57,500 bases of DNA, from NCBI RefSeq assembly GCF_001644605.1, contig NZ_CP011388.1:1472501-1530000 (forward strand), given 5' to 3'. Positions 9,439-19,141 of the stretch are shown in pieces (position 1 is the stretch's first letter; every line of letters starts with the position of its first letter). This stretch comes from Paenibacillus swuensis. GTDB lineage: Bacteria; Bacillota; Bacilli; Paenibacillales; DY6. The notes below the pieces were generated by a model, which was given only the letters and a program-made list of their open reading frames with translations, was not told the DNA's origin and ran no database searches. The position numbers and the translations under genes were made by a program.

Positions 9439-10302
9439 TTAACCCCTCTTCTTGTCATTTAAATCCAGACTGATGTCAAGCGCGTTGAAAGAATAAGTTA
9501 AACCCCCGACAGAAATCACATCTACACCGGTATCCGCGATCTCTTTGACGGTTTCGAGCGATACGCCTCCGGAAGCTTCTATTGTAATATGAGGGGCCGC
9601 TTCGCGTATATAGGTGACCGCTTGCCTCATCAGCTCATAATCCATATTATCCAGCATAATGATATCCGCTTGCGCTTCAAGGGCTTCCCGAACCTGAACC
9701 ATATTTTCGGTTTCCACTTCGATCTTCATCGTATGCGGAATCACGGACCTGGCGTTCGCGACCGCTTGCGTGATCCCCCCGGAGCCCTTGATATGATTGT
9801 CCTTAATCATAACGGCATCGTACAGACCGAATCTGTGATTTGCGCCTCCGCCGACACGAACCGCGTACTTCTCAAGAATGCGATGTCCCGGCGTTGTCTT
9901 TCGGGTATCGACCAACCGAACCGGAGCTCCGTCCAATGCTTCCACAAAACGCTGTGTTTTGGTGGCGATGCCGGATAAGCGCTGCATTAAATTGAGAGCA
10001 AGCCTTTCACCTGTAAGTATACTATGTGTGGATCCGGTCACTTCCATAATGACGGTGCCTTTGGCAACACGCTCTCCGTCTTCACTTAACATGCTCACTT
10101 TCAGGTCGGCATCCACTTCAAGAAACACGGCCTGCGCAATCGGAAGTCCCGCCAGGATGCCGTCCTCTTTCACGTGGATGATCCCTTTGGACTGATGCTC
10201 ACGCTGGATGGTGGCCATGGTGGTCACATCGCCCGACCCAATGTCTTCCGCCAACCAATCCCGGATCATCGTCTGCAGCTGCCGCTCATTTATATTCAAC
10301 AT
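9439..10302 (-). CDS. nadC: Nicotinate-nucleotide pyrophosphorylase (carboxylating)
   Basis: Converts quinolinate and PRPP to nicotinate mononucleotide in de novo NAD synthesis. The 287-aa protein contains LAEDIGSGDVTT, LNLMQRLSGIAT, VDTRKTTPGHRILEKYAV and GGGANHRFGLYDAVMIKDNH, all hallmark QPRTase motifs. The ATG at 10300-10302 has AGGAG ten bases upstream; a TTG two codons earlier (10308) is closer to that site and cannot be excluded. Its start overlaps the nadB stop. Confidence 0.95.
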   Translation of the reverse strand: MLNINERQLQTMIRDWLAEDIGSGDVTTMATIQREHQSKGIIHVKEDGILAGLPIAQAVFLEVDADLKVSMLSEDGERVAKGTVIMEVTGSTHSILTGERLALNLMQRLSGIATKTQRFVEALDGAPVRLVDTRKTTPGHRILEKYAVRVGGGANHRFGLYDAVMIKDNHIKGSGGITQAVANARSVIPHTMKIEVETENMVQVREALEAQADIIMLDNMDYELMRQAVTYIREAAPHITIEASGGVSLETVKEIADTGVDVISVGGLTYSFNALDISLDLNDKKRG

Positions 10303-11908
10303 CTTCAATTCGCTCCTCTACCGTACCCTGTTCGCGATTTAACACAATGTGCTTGCGCCATAACAAGTCGTCCCGCTCGGGGAAGTCCTCGCGGAAATGC
10401 CCTCCGCGGCTTTCTTCCCGCATCAACGCGGCATCGCTCGTCAGCAACGCGCAAGTCAATAAGTTCACGAACTCGAATTCTTCCCGTTTCGTGAGCACAG
10501 ACTGATAGATCGGCATCTGGCGCTTCAGCTCCTCAATGCCTTTCTCCAGCCCTTTTAGGTTACGCCGCACGCCCACATAGCGAACCATAATCTTCTGCAG
10601 CTTCAACCGCTTCTCTACGATGGCCTGCATCGGGGGCTCAGTCCGGTCCGTGGCGGATGCGACACTCGTGACGACCGTAACCGGCGTCAGCTCGTTAATC
10701 CGCTGCACGATCCGGCGCCCGAACACGATCGCTTCCGACAGCGAGTTGCTCGCCAGTCGGTTGGCTCCGTGTACGCCGGTCGCCGAGACCTCGCCGCAGG
10801 CGAAGAGACGCTTCACGTTGGTTTCGCCGTTCAAATCCGTCTTGACGCCGCCCATCATGTAGTGGGCGGCCGGAGCTACAGGCATCCAGTCGCTCGTTAA
10901 ATCCAGCCCGAACTGCATGCAGAACTCATAGATGGTCGGAAAGCGGTGCTTGACCATCTCCGAAGATTCGTGCGTAATATCCAGGTAAACGAACGTGGAT
11001 CTCGTTTCCTCCATCTCGCTGACGATGGCCCGCGCCACGATGTCGCGCGGGGCAAGCTCCAGCTGGTGATGGTACTTCTCCATGAATCGTTCGCCGCGGA
11101 TATTCCGCAGCACGGCCCCTTCGCCGCGTACAGCTTCGGATATCAGGAACCGCGGTGCGCCGGGATAGCACAAAGAAGTGGGGTGAAATTGAACAAATTC
11201 CACATCCTGAATGTGGGCGCCGGCGCGATAAGCCATGGCGATGCCGTCCCCGGTCGCGATGTCGGGGTTCGTTGTATACCGGTAGAGTTGACCTGTGCCC
11301 CCGCTGCACAGCACTGTCGCTTTTCCTTCAACGAAGACACGTTGTCCATCCGGACGCTCCGTCAGCACACCCCGGCACTCGCCGTCGACCGTAATCAAGT
11401 CCAGAATGAAGTGATCGTTCCACACTTCAATATTAGGGTGATTCGCTGCCTTTTCGGAGAGGGCGCGTACAATCTCATATCCCGTAGCGTCCCCGTTGGC
11501 GTGAAGAATACGACGTTGGCTGTGCGCGCCTTCCTTCGTCAGAGCCAAGACGCCGTCCTCATAGTCGAATTGGGTGCCCATCTGAATCAAATCCCGTACA
11601 CCATCGGGTCCTTCATGCACCAGCACATCCACCGCATCATGCGAGCACAAGCCTGCGCCGGCGATAAGCGTGTCTTGCCGATGGAATGCGGGGGAATCAT
11701 CTTCCGATATGACGGCCGCTATACCGCCCTGCGCGTAACGCGTGTTGCTGTCCATCAGGGATTTCTTCGTGATCATGATGACTTTATTCGTAGCGCTCGC
11801 CTTAATGGCAGCAAACAGACCGGCAATGCCCGCGCCGATGACAATAACGTCCGTTTCTGTTCTGGGGAGCTTGTCCAAATTGAAATCAACCAAATACCGT
11901 GGGATCAT
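10286..11908 (-). CDS. nadB: L-aspartate oxidase
   Basis: FAD enzyme oxidising aspartate to iminoaspartate, the first step of NAD synthesis. From the ATG at 11906-11908 it is 540 aa, close to the family size. The dinucleotide fold VIVIGAGIAGLFAAIKA lies near residues 20-36, with ARYAQGGIAAV, the HPTSL block, GEVSATGVHGANRLASNSL and a C-terminal helical domain. An open reading frame continues 36 codons upstream to 12016 but that extension looks non-homologous, so the shorter start is chosen. Confidence 0.95.
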   Translation of the reverse strand: MIPRYLVDFNLDKLPRTETDVIVIGAGIAGLFAAIKASATNKVIMITKKSLMDSNTRYAQGGIAAVISEDDSPAFHRQDTLIAGAGLCSHDAVDVLVHEGPDGVRDLIQMGTQFDYEDGVLALTKEGAHSQRRILHANGDATGYEIVRALSEKAANHPNIEVWNDHFILDLITVDGECRGVLTERPDGQRVFVEGKATVLCSGGTGQLYRYTTNPDIATGDGIAMAYRAGAHIQDVEFVQFHPTSLCYPGAPRFLISEAVRGEGAVLRNIRGERFMEKYHHQLELAPRDIVARAIVSEMEETRSTFVYLDITHESSEMVKHRFPTIYEFCMQFGLDLTSDWMPVAPAAHYMMGGVKTDLNGETNVKRLFACGEVSATGVHGANRLASNSLSEAIVFGRRIVQRINELTPVTVVTSVASATDRTEPPMQAIVEKRLKLQKIMVRYVGVRRNLKGLEKGIEELKRQMPIYQSVLTKREEFEFVNLLTCALLTSDAALMREESRGGHFREDFPERDDLLWRKHIVLNREQGTVEERIEDVEYK

Positions 11909-12033
11909 CTCGTTATAGCACCTTCCTTCGGCCCTATTACAATGGAATAGTCCCCAAAAAGTCACAGCAAAGCTCTGCAGCTTAGTCCGAACCTTTCTGG
12001 GGACTTCGATATCCATTACCTAACAAATTATTT

Positions 12034-12972
12034 CTATTTCACAAGAAGCATGCGCTCTAAGGAAAGTCTGGCTTTCTCCGCGATGTCTTCCGGAACGTAA
12101 ATTTCAGGTTGCATCGTCTCGAGGCATTTCACAAGCTTCTTCAAATTATTAACCTTCATGTTCGGACAGACCAGGAATTTCGTTGCAAAGTGGAACTGCT
12201 TACCCGGACTATCCAACCGCAGCTGGTATCCTGTTCCGTCTTCCGTGCCAACAATGAATTCCTGACAGTCAGATTCTTTGCAGTATTTAATGATGGCGGT
12301 TGTGCTTCCCACAAAGTCACCGAGTTTGACAACTTCTGGCCGGCACTCTGGGTGAACTACGAATTGCGCGTTAGGATGCTTCGCTTTCATTTCTTCCACA
12401 TCTTTAACCGTTAGCATATCGTGCGTGTTACAGTAGCCTTCCCAAATAATCATTTTCTTGTCTGTGAATTTTGACACATAGTCACCCAAATTTTTGTCCG
12501 GAACCCAGATGATCTCATCTGTATCCAACGATTGAATGACTTTCACCGCATTGGCGGATGTGCAGCAAATGTCGGTCTCGGCTTTAATATCGGCTGAAGA
12601 GTTGATATAAGTGACTACAGTGGCATTCGGATGTTCAGCTTTCAGCTTGCGTAATCCGTCAACGTTGACCATATCGGCCATCGGGCATCCCGCGCGTTCG
12701 TCAGGAATGATCACCGTCTTGTTGGGCGCCAAAATCTTCGCGCTTTCCCCCATGAAATGCACGCCGCAAAATACGATAACATCCGCATCCGTCTCGGCGG
12801 CTTTCTGAGCCAGCAAGAAAGAATCTCCCCGGAAATCGGCTACTTCCTGAATCTCATCCCTCTGATAATAGTGGGCCAAAATAATGGCATTTCGCTCTTT
12901 CTTCAACTGCAGCAGACGTTCTTTCAATTCCTTGTTCTGCTGCTCTTTGCGTTCTAAGGCCAGCGCTTCCAC
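12034..12972 (-). CDS. nadA: Quinolinate synthase
   Basis: [4Fe-4S] enzyme condensing iminoaspartate with dihydroxyacetone phosphate. The 312-aa protein has AHYYQRDEIQEVADFRGDS near its start, the cysteine-bearing VFCGVHFMGESAKIL, CCTSANAV and VHPECRPEV segments, and GTEDGTGYQLR. It starts with GTG behind GGGGAG and is first in nadA-nadB-nadC-coaX-hslO, a full de novo pathway from aspartate to nicotinate mononucleotide. Confidence 0.95.
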   Translation of the reverse strand: MEALALERKEQQNKELKERLLQLKKERNAIILAHYYQRDEIQEVADFRGDSFLLAQKAAETDADVIVFCGVHFMGESAKILAPNKTVIIPDERAGCPMADMVNVDGLRKLKAEHPNATVVTYINSSADIKAETDICCTSANAVKVIQSLDTDEIIWVPDKNLGDYVSKFTDKKMIIWEGYCNTHDMLTVKDVEEMKAKHPNAQFVVHPECRPEVVKLGDFVGSTTAIIKYCKESDCQEFIVGTEDGTGYQLRLDSPGKQFHFATKFLVCPNMKVNNLKKLVKCLETMQPEIYVPEDIAEKARLSLERMLLVK

Positions 12973-13025
12973 TGTGCACTCATCTCCCCTGTTTCTATAT
13001 TAAATAAACCCCCGAAAGTTTGACC

Positions 13026-13076
13026 ATACACTTAATGATTTACACCTAATTTACACAACCTCGCATAGCGTGTCAA
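13026..13076 (-). promoter_or_regulatory. nadA promoter with short direct repeats (possible operator)
   Basis: TTGACA (13071-13076) and TAAATT (13048-13053) are 17 bp apart on the minus strand. The -10 lies in the first of three GTGTA repeats: GTGTAAAT at 13049-13056 and 13038-13045, and GTGTAT at 13026-13031. De novo NAD genes in Firmicutes are commonly repressed by NiaR (YrxA); these repeats are a candidate site, but I have not matched them to a verified NiaR motif. Confidence 0.6.
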
Positions 13077-13121
13077 TGACAGATGCACTTCTCATTGTAT
13101 CAAAATACGCGGTTATGTTCA

Positions 13122-13161
13122 TAAAAAAATCCGGCGAGCACAATCGTGCTGCTGCCGGATT
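13122..13161 (-). terminator. Terminator of ftsH
   Basis: Stem AATCCGGC/GCCGGATT (13128-13135 with 13154-13161) followed by a T run on the minus strand, right after the ftsH stop. Confidence 0.88.
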
Positions 13162-13170
13162 ATCAAAGAA

Positions 13171-15135
13171 CTATTCTTTATTGATATCGTCGTCCGCGGC
13201 TTTATCGATTTTCTTCTCGAATTTAAACCGGTTCTCGTCGTTTTCTTGATCTTGCTTCTGAATGTTTACTTTCACGTCTTCCGCCTTAGCGGCATCGGAC
13301 AATGGAATGATTTCACCAGTTTCCAACAATTGAGTAATTTGATCCACATCCAACGATTCTTTCTCAAGGAGCGTATTGGCAATCAAATGCATCTTATCTT
13401 CGTGTTGTTTCAGAAGCTCGCGACAACGGTCATAACAGCCGCGAATAATGCTCTGAATTTCCTGGTCAATCTCATGCGCAATCGCGTCACTGTAGTTCTG
13501 TTCATGTCCGATATCCCGACCCAGGAAGACCTGGCCTTGCGAATTACCGAATTGAAGAGGTCCAAGACGCTCGCTCATACCGTATTCCATAACCATGGAA
13601 CGGGCGATGCCTGTGGCTTTCTTAAAGTCGTCGTATGCGCCTGTACCGATCTCGCCGATAAACAGTTCCTCAGCTACACGGCCGCCTAACAAGCCGGTAA
13701 TACGGTCAAGCAATTCGTTCTTGGTCATCAGCATACGGTCTTCCTTCGGCAACATCATCAGGTACCCTCCGGCACGGCCGCGCGGAATGATTGTTACCTT
13801 GTGGACACGGTCAGCATGCTCCAGATAGTACCCGGAAATGGTATGTCCCGCTTCATGATAAGCCACAATGCGCTTCTCCCGAGGACTGATGACACGGCTT
13901 TTCTTCTGTGTACCGACGATAACCCGGTCAATCGCTTCTTCAACTTCTTCCATGGAAATATCCTTACGATTGCGGCGTGCCGCAATCAAGGCGGATTCGT
14001 TCAGAAGGTTCTCGAGATCGGCTCCGGTAAAACCGGTAGTATATTTCGCGATGACATCCAACTTCACGTCGGTTGCCAACGGCTTGTTGCGCGCATGCAC
14101 TTTCAGAACTTCTTCGCGGCCTTTCAAATCCGGACGGTCGACTGTAATCTGACGGTCGAAGCGTCCCGGACGAAGCAACGCCGGATCGAGGATGTCAGGA
14201 CGGTTGGTTGCGGCTACGATGATGATGCCTTCGTTCGCGCCAAAACCATCCATCTCAACAAGCAACTGGTTCAGGGTTTGCTCACGCTCATCGTGACCTC
14301 CGCCCAGACCCGCGCCACGTTGGCGGCCTACAGCGTCGATTTCATCAATGAAGATGATACAAGGAGCATTCTTCTTCGCGTTCTCGAACAAGTCACGAAC
14401 ACGAGACGCGCCGACACCGACAAACATCTCAACGAAATCGGAACCGGAGATGGAGAAGAACGGTACGCCCGCTTCGCCAGCAACAGCGCGAGCCAGCAAC
14501 GTCTTACCGGTACCCGGAGGACCCACTAACAAGACGCCTTTCGGAATTCTTGCGCCAACGGCTGCAAATTTCCGTGGATCTTTCAGGAATTCAACGACTT
14601 CGACAAGCTCTTGCTTCTCTTCGTCCGCACCCGCTACATCCTCGAATGTAACGCGTTTCTTCTCTTCGTTATACAAACGGGCTTTGCTCTTGCCAAAGTT
14701 CATCACTTTGCCGCCGCCGCCTTGCGCTTGATTCAATAAGAAGAAGAATAAGACAAACATGATCACGAAAGGAATGATTGAAGTCAGCAATGTAAGCCAA
14801 CCGCTCTGACCTTCCATCTTCTTCACATTAACCGTTGCACCCGATTTGATGATCTTGTCTAGCTCGGGAGTGTCGGGAAAATCTTCAAAGGCGCGTGTAT
14901 CAAAAGTTGCACTCTCTGGATTCGGGGATTTCTTGTACTCTCCTGAGATGTAGTACGTAAAACCGTCCCATTGGGCTTCTATACTCTTGATGTTGTCCGA
15001 TTCAACAGCTTTCACAAATTGATCGTATTTGATCGTCTTGGTTTGGTCATTTTGATTACTGATGAAGTGAACAATTCCGACCGTTACAAGAAAAATAAGC
15101 AAATAAAATCCAGTATTCCGGATGATTCGATTCAT
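13171..15135 (-). CDS. ftsH: ATP-dependent membrane zinc metalloprotease FtsH
   Basis: Membrane-anchored AAA+ protease for quality control and regulator turnover. From the ATG at 15133-15135 (AGGAGG six bases upstream) it is 654 aa: membrane segments at about 7-25 and 114-135, Walker A GPPGTGKT (205-212), the Walker [15 protein letters not shown], the [23 protein letters not shown], and the zinc motif HEAGH (427-431). The C-terminal tail is acidic and lysine-rich. It has its own promoter and terminator and follows hpt as in B. subtilis. Confidence 0.97.
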   Translation of the reverse strand: MNRIIRNTGFYLLIFLVTVGIVHFISNQNDQTKTIKYDQFVKAVESDNIKSIEAQWDGFTYYISGEYKKSPNPESATFDTRAFEDFPDTPELDKIIKSGATVNVKKMEGQSGWLTLLTSIIPFVIMFVLFFFLLNQAQGGGGKVMNFGKSKARLYNEEKKRVTFEDVAGADEEKQELVEVVEFLKDPRKFAAVGARIPKGVLLVGPPGTGKTLLARAVAGEAGVPFFSISGSDFVEMFVGVGASRVRDLFENAKKNAPCIIFIDEIDAVGRQRGAGLGGGHDEREQTLNQLLVEMDGFGANEGIIIVAATNRPDILDPALLRPGRFDRQITVDRPDLKGREEVLKVHARNKPLATDVKLDVIAKYTTGFTGADLENLLNESALIAARRNRKDISMEEVEEAIDRVIVGTQKKSRVISPREKRIVAYHEAGHTISGYYLEHADRVHKVTIIPRGRAGGYLMMLPKEDRMLMTKNELLDRITGLLGGRVAEELFIGEIGTGAYDDFKKATGIARSMVMEYGMSERLGPLQFGNSQGQVFLGRDIGHEQNYSDAIAHEIDQEIQSIIRGCYDRCRELLKQHEDKMHLIANTLLEKESLDVDQITQLLETGEIIPLSDAAKAEDVKVNIQKQDQENDENRFKFEKKIDKAADDDINKE

Positions 15136-15168
15136 CCCCAACCTCCTCTCGGGCGACACACTTTCATT

Positions 15169-15198
15169 ATTTTACCACAGCATGTCTTGCCATCACAA
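15169..15198 (-). promoter_or_regulatory. Candidate promoter of ftsH
   Basis: TTGTGA (15193-15198) and TAAAAT (15169-15174), 18 bp apart on the minus strand, with a TG one base before the -10 (extended -10 type). Confidence 0.6.
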
Positions 15199-15229
15199 TA
15201 GAACTAAAATCAAGTAAAGCTGACTCCGA

Positions 15230-15769
15230 CTATTCGGAATACACCTCGGGTTTGAGAACGCCGATGTAAGGAAGGTTGCGGTATTTCTCCGCGTAATCCA
15301 ATCCGTATCCGACAATGAATTTGTCCGGAAGCGTGAAGCCGGTATAATCTGCTTCCATTTCCACTCTTCGGCCGGACGGTTTATCGAAAAGGGTCACGAC
15401 TTTAATCGATTGCGCATTGCGTCTTTCCAATACGTCAATCAAGTAGCTTAAGGTTAAGCCGCTGTCGATGATATCCTCTACAATCAGAATGTTACGGCCT
15501 TCAATCGGTGTATCCAGATCTTTAATAATCTTGACAACGCCTGAAGACTTGGTGGATGCGCCATAGCTGGATACAGCCATAAAGTCTATTTCCAGCGGAA
15601 TTTCGATGCGTTTCACTAAATCGGACATAAAAACAAACGCGCCCTTCAGCACGCAAATCACAAGCGGATTGCGCCCGCCGTATTCCTTACTCAGGAGTTC
15701 CCCGAGTTCTCTTACCTTCTCTTGCAGCTGTTCTTCACTATAAAGAACTTCTTGAATGTCATTATGCAA
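15230..15769 (-). CDS. hpt: Hypoxanthine-guanine phosphoribosyltransferase
   Basis: Purine salvage: hypoxanthine or guanine plus PRPP to IMP or GMP. The 179-aa protein has [16 protein letters not shown], the FMAVSSYG segment, the PRPP loop [14 protein letters not shown] (Asp/Glu region 97-104) and the [12 protein letters not shown] base-specificity segment. It starts with TTG, eight bases after GGAGG. Its place between tilS and ftsH is a conserved trio in Firmicutes. Confidence 0.95.
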   Translation of the reverse strand: MHNDIQEVLYSEEQLQEKVRELGELLSKEYGGRNPLVICVLKGAFVFMSDLVKRIEIPLEIDFMAVSSYGASTKSSGVVKIIKDLDTPIEGRNILIVEDIIDSGLTLSYLIDVLERRNAQSIKVVTLFDKPSGRRVEMEADYTGFTLPDKFIVGYGLDYAEKYRNLPYIGVLKPEVYSE

Positions 15770-15803
15770 CGATGGGTCCTCCTAAGGTGAACTATGTGTT
15801 AAG

Positions 15804-17234
15804 TTATGCTTCTTCCGTACCTTGGTTGTACTTCTTAAACGAGATCCGGATCGTTCTTCCGCAAGAAAAATCTTGGGCGAAAACAGACCGGCGAATACCC
15901 GGTATCCATAATATATTATGGTTTCCATCAAGTATGATGGGAATTTGATCCCGCAAGGCAGGAAAAACCTTGTCGTCAATGAAGATATCTTTCACTTTTT
16001 TGCTTCCGTTTAACCCTGCGATTTGCATTCTGTCACCGTTACGGCGATTTCTGACTATTAGGGGAAAAAGAAGCAAGTCCGCGTCAAATCGTGCTTCGTT
16101 GGCGGAATTCATGCTCGTCTCCGTTGATCCGGTCGTCCAATCTCCGCTGAGGATGCCTGAAGCTTCAGGCATATCGATAAGAAACGGAACCTCATGCACC
16201 ATGTATTCGAACTTGGCGCTCGGAGCGTATTCTGCCTTCACGACGAATTGGCAGCGATCATATTCTCTTATAAACGCAATTCGCCGCTCTAAATCTAGAC
16301 GGATTGAAGAAGTACGGTTGTACAAAGCCGCGTTCCTTATCGTTTCAATCTTCTGAAAGTCAAAGGCGTCGCTACCGGGAGCAAGATAACTTAATATTAG
16401 TAGAATCACTCTCCTTTGTAAAGCGACATGCACAGGCGCCAGATCGGCCCTGTTAAAATAAAAACGGTCCCCTTCAGACCGGACGATGCGTTCATAAATC
16501 AGCTTCGTTTCCTGATGCATGAAATCATCTTCCGCAGCTACGGTTTCCGCCAAACGGTTAAGTGTTTGGGGCAGGTTCTCGTTCTCACGGGCCAAATACG
16601 GCATAACTTCAAGCCGGATCCGGTTGCGTAAGTACTTCAGTTTACCGTTGCTGCTGTCTTTACAATATGGGATTCGTTCGGTATGGAGATAGGATAAGAT
16701 CTCTGACTTGTATATACGGAGAAGAGGGCGTATGAGTTCCACTTTTTTTTCGCGTCTTCGAATGGAAATCCCCGATAAGCCGTGAACGCCGGTACCGCGA
16801 AGGATACGCATCAATACCGTCTCGGCCTGATCGTCCGCATGATGACCTAAAGCGATGACATTGGCTTCCGTGCGCGCGGCGCTTTCATGAAGAAATGCAT
16901 AGCGCTTCTCTCTTGCCGCCGCTTGTGCATTCATTCCTGTCTCCCTTATATAGGCGGGAATATCAAGAACTCCTACCTCCAAAGGGATATTTAGCCCCTC
17001 CGCTAAACCACGGACAAACCTCTCCTCTTCATCGGATTCCTCTCCGCGAAACTGATGGTTTACATGCGCCGCCGACACCGTGAATCCGAGAGGCTCTGCC
17101 AACGCAAGCAGAAGGTTCAGCAGCGCCACGGAATCAGGACCGCCCGATAAAGCGACCAGCACCTTGTCCCCGCTTATCAGCAGCTGTTCCCGCCGGATCG
17201 TCTCCGCGATCTTTGATGTCAGGCCATCGTGCAT
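15804..17234 (-). CDS. tilS: tRNA(Ile)-lysidine synthase
   Basis: Modifies C34 of tRNA-Ile(CAU) to lysidine, an essential decoding step. The 476-aa protein has the PP-loop VALSGGPDSVALL (Ser30-Ser35), AAHVNHQFRGEESDEEERFV, ALGHHADDQAETVLMRILRGTG and the C-terminal TilS domain ending near RIMISFKK-like sequence (here RISFKKYNQG). The ATG follows AAAGGGG. A 34-nt gap separates it from hpt. Confidence 0.95.
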   Translation of the reverse strand: MHDGLTSKIAETIRREQLLISGDKVLVALSGGPDSVALLNLLLALAEPLGFTVSAAHVNHQFRGEESDEEERFVRGLAEGLNIPLEVGVLDIPAYIRETGMNAQAAAREKRYAFLHESAARTEANVIALGHHADDQAETVLMRILRGTGVHGLSGISIRRREKKVELIRPLLRIYKSEILSYLHTERIPYCKDSSNGKLKYLRNRIRLEVMPYLARENENLPQTLNRLAETVAAEDDFMHQETKLIYERIVRSEGDRFYFNRADLAPVHVALQRRVILLILSYLAPGSDAFDFQKIETIRNAALYNRTSSIRLDLERRIAFIREYDRCQFVVKAEYAPSAKFEYMVHEVPFLIDMPEASGILSGDWTTGSTETSMNSANEARFDADLLLFPLIVRNRRNGDRMQIAGLNGSKKVKDIFIDDKVFPALRDQIPIILDGNHNILWIPGIRRSVFAQDFSCGRTIRISFKKYNQGTEEA

Positions 17235-17279
17235 GGTAATTCCCCTTTGTGTATATTCAAAATAATAGACGATTGTAAG

Positions 17280-18221
17280 CTATTGCTGCCAAACCATATA
17301 AACCGCACCGCACAAAAGCATCACCGAAACGGCAAACATGCCTTTAACCGCTGTCCCTGACATAGTCTGATTACCAGAAACAAACCTCTCATCGGGATGG
17401 TTTGCGGAACCCCGGAGCAACCGTTGCCACGCTGCGCATTCCTCCCTTGTCGAATACGCCTTGCCGTTAATCATACGAGTTAAACTTGGTTCGTAAGGAG
17501 ATAATCTCCGGTTTGTCCTCAACTGTTGAATTAACCACTCGGTGGTACGGTTCTGGGGAAGAAGTTTCGATGCTTGCGCCTCAAGGGATTCCTTCTGCAT
17601 CATCTGCAGCCAGAGGACCGCAAAGGAAAAGAGATCATATCCTTCATCAGCCAATCGTTCCCCGCCTCGCCAATAACCCCTGTCGTAAATTTCTGTGAAC
17701 TGCTTAACTGATTTGCCTTGAAGAGTGGCTCCGCCGTAATCCACCAAATGAACTTGTCCGTATCCGGTTACGAGCACATTGTCCGCCTTAAGATCCCCGA
17801 AGATCCAACCGGACCGGTGCAACTGCCCCAGCTTGCATAACAGATTATAGGCTACCAGCGGGAACCAGTCCAATCCCTTAGCTCCTAAATACTGATGCAG
17901 CCTCTCCCCTTCCACGAATCGCATCACATAAAAAGGGAGACGGTGTCCCCCCAGCTCGGCATCATCCACATCCAGTAAGTAGCTTTCCTGTTTAGGTTCC
18001 GCAGCCGAAATGGCCTTTAAAGCATTGACTTCCGATTGAAGCTCCGCCGCGGAAAACCCGAATTTCAAGGCCCTTGCCCGACTTCCTTCATATACAAGGT
18101 AAACCTTTCCGTTAGAACCTTGTCCCAGCAGACGTTCGACCCTGTAACGCACTCCGTTCCATTTCCCGCGTATGAGATCCCCCCGGTTAAAGTTACTGGA
18201 GTTGTCAGACGATGTAATCAC
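17280..18221 (-). CDS. yabT: YabT-like serine/threonine protein kinase, C-terminal membrane anchor
   Basis: A 313-aa eukaryotic-type kinase. Visible are the glycine loop GQGSNGKV (33-40), a likely ATP lysine in ALKFGF (Lys53), the catalytic loop FGDLKADN (Asp143, Asn148; Phe-Gly in place of His-Arg) and DYG (161-163) for DFG. A single C-terminal hydrophobic segment (about 291-310) would anchor it with the kinase in the cytoplasm and no extracellular sensor, as in B. subtilis YabT, a sporulation kinase activated by DNA. The GTG start overlaps the yabS end by 17 bases. Confidence 0.85.
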   Translation of the reverse strand: MITSSDNSSNFNRGDLIRGKWNGVRYRVERLLGQGSNGKVYLVYEGSRARALKFGFSAAELQSEVNALKAISAAEPKQESYLLDVDDAELGGHRLPFYVMRFVEGERLHQYLGAKGLDWFPLVAYNLLCKLGQLHRSGWIFGDLKADNVLVTGYGQVHLVDYGGATLQGKSVKQFTEIYDRGYWRGGERLADEGYDLFSFAVLWLQMMQKESLEAQASKLLPQNRTTEWLIQQLRTNRRLSPYEPSLTRMINGKAYSTREECAAWQRLLRGSANHPDERFVSGNQTMSGTAVKGMFAVSVMLLCGAVYMVWQQ

Positions 18222-18966
18222 TCAGCATTCCGCCTTTACTTGCACCCGGTAACAACTTCCCGGCGCCCCTGTCTTCGGCAACCGTTCTGGAAGATTCGCC
18301 CTGATTGATATACTCGGCGGCTTTCAACAACGCTGGGCCGGTCGGTGTTGTTCCCCTTGCGTTGAGCTTCTGAAACAGATGCTTTATTCTATGTATTTCA
18401 TGGGTCCACGGCAGATCCAGCTGATACTCAGCGCCGCTGCCCGCAGGACCCGGGAAGTGAAGCACAGCAATCTCGCTGTGTCCTTCCCGCGATTGCAAGC
18501 TGAGCGCCAGATCGCGGATCGCCTCTTCCACCGCCGGCAGCTTCGGCTTCATCGAAGCGCTGGCGTCCACCAGCAGCGCGACCTGCAGCGCTGCCGTCTC
18601 GCCCAAGTCGTCCATCGCCTGGACGACTTGTCCCCGTTGCTCAGGCGGGAGCGCCGCAATCGTGCTCTCGCCGAGAATATGTTGCAGCTGTCGATTCACC
18701 GCCTGCTGGATGGTGTGCGCCACTGTGTGGCGCGTCACCATCTGCACAGTCTGAGACAGCTGCCCGGTGCCCACGATCCGGCTCATGCCGCCGCCGGCAC
18801 GGGCAATCTCTTCGATCTCAGCGGCGCCAAGCTCGCCGATCTCGCCGTGGTCAATGACGCCGATGACATTGACCGAAATGCCCTGGGTGAGCGCTTGCGC
18901 GGCCGCAACCACCGGACTTACCCCGACGTTGGAACAACCGTCTGTAATTAATATAATCTGCTTCAT
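18205..18966 (-). CDS. yabS: YabS-like von Willebrand factor A domain protein
   Basis: About 253 aa. The N terminus (KQIILITDGCSN) looks like the core strand of a VWA fold, and a second VWA segment, LLVDASASMKPKLPAVEEAI, carries the metal-ion-dependent adhesion motif DxSxS (about residues 134-138). The C-terminal HFPGPAGSG and TTPTGPALLKAAEYI continue the fold. AGGAGG precedes clustered ATGs (18969, 18966). Between spoIIE and the kinase gene, as in B. subtilis; function unknown, perhaps linked to the kinase. Confidence 0.85.
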   Translation of the reverse strand: MKQIILITDGCSNVGVSPVVAAAQALTQGISVNVIGVIDHGEIGELGAAEIEEIARAGGGMSRIVGTGQLSQTVQMVTRHTVAHTIQQAVNRQLQHILGESTIAALPPEQRGQVVQAMDDLGETAALQVALLVDASASMKPKLPAVEEAIRDLALSLQSREGHSEIAVLHFPGPAGSGAEYQLDLPWTHEIHRIKHLFQKLNARGTTPTGPALLKAAEYINQGESSRTVAEDRGAGKLLPGASKGGMLSDYIV

Positions 18967-19091
18967 CATCAAGCCTCCTAGTAAAAATGATATCTATCAT
19001 CCATTTTTACCAAATAAGCGAGACTTTAACCTGCAATTTACTAGATTCTGCCTTTTACGTCAGATCTTCTACCATAATAGCACATCAACGC

Positions 19092-19121
19092 GATAAAAGG
19101 CTGCCTGTTGATCCGGCAGCC
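19092..19121 (-). terminator. Terminator after spoIIE
   Basis: Stem GGCTGCC/GGCAGCC (19099-19105 with 19115-19121), followed on the minus strand by TTTTAT. Confidence 0.75.
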
Positions 19122-19141
19122 CCGCAGGCGATTCTATAGAT

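Noticed and set aside
10946-11950. 334-aa + strand ORF
   Set aside because: Shadow of nadB on the opposite strand; no ribosome site or recognisable domain.
12600-12972. Alternative ATG in another frame just upstream of nadA
   Set aside because: Frame is closed and does not encode NadA; the GTG start matches homologues.
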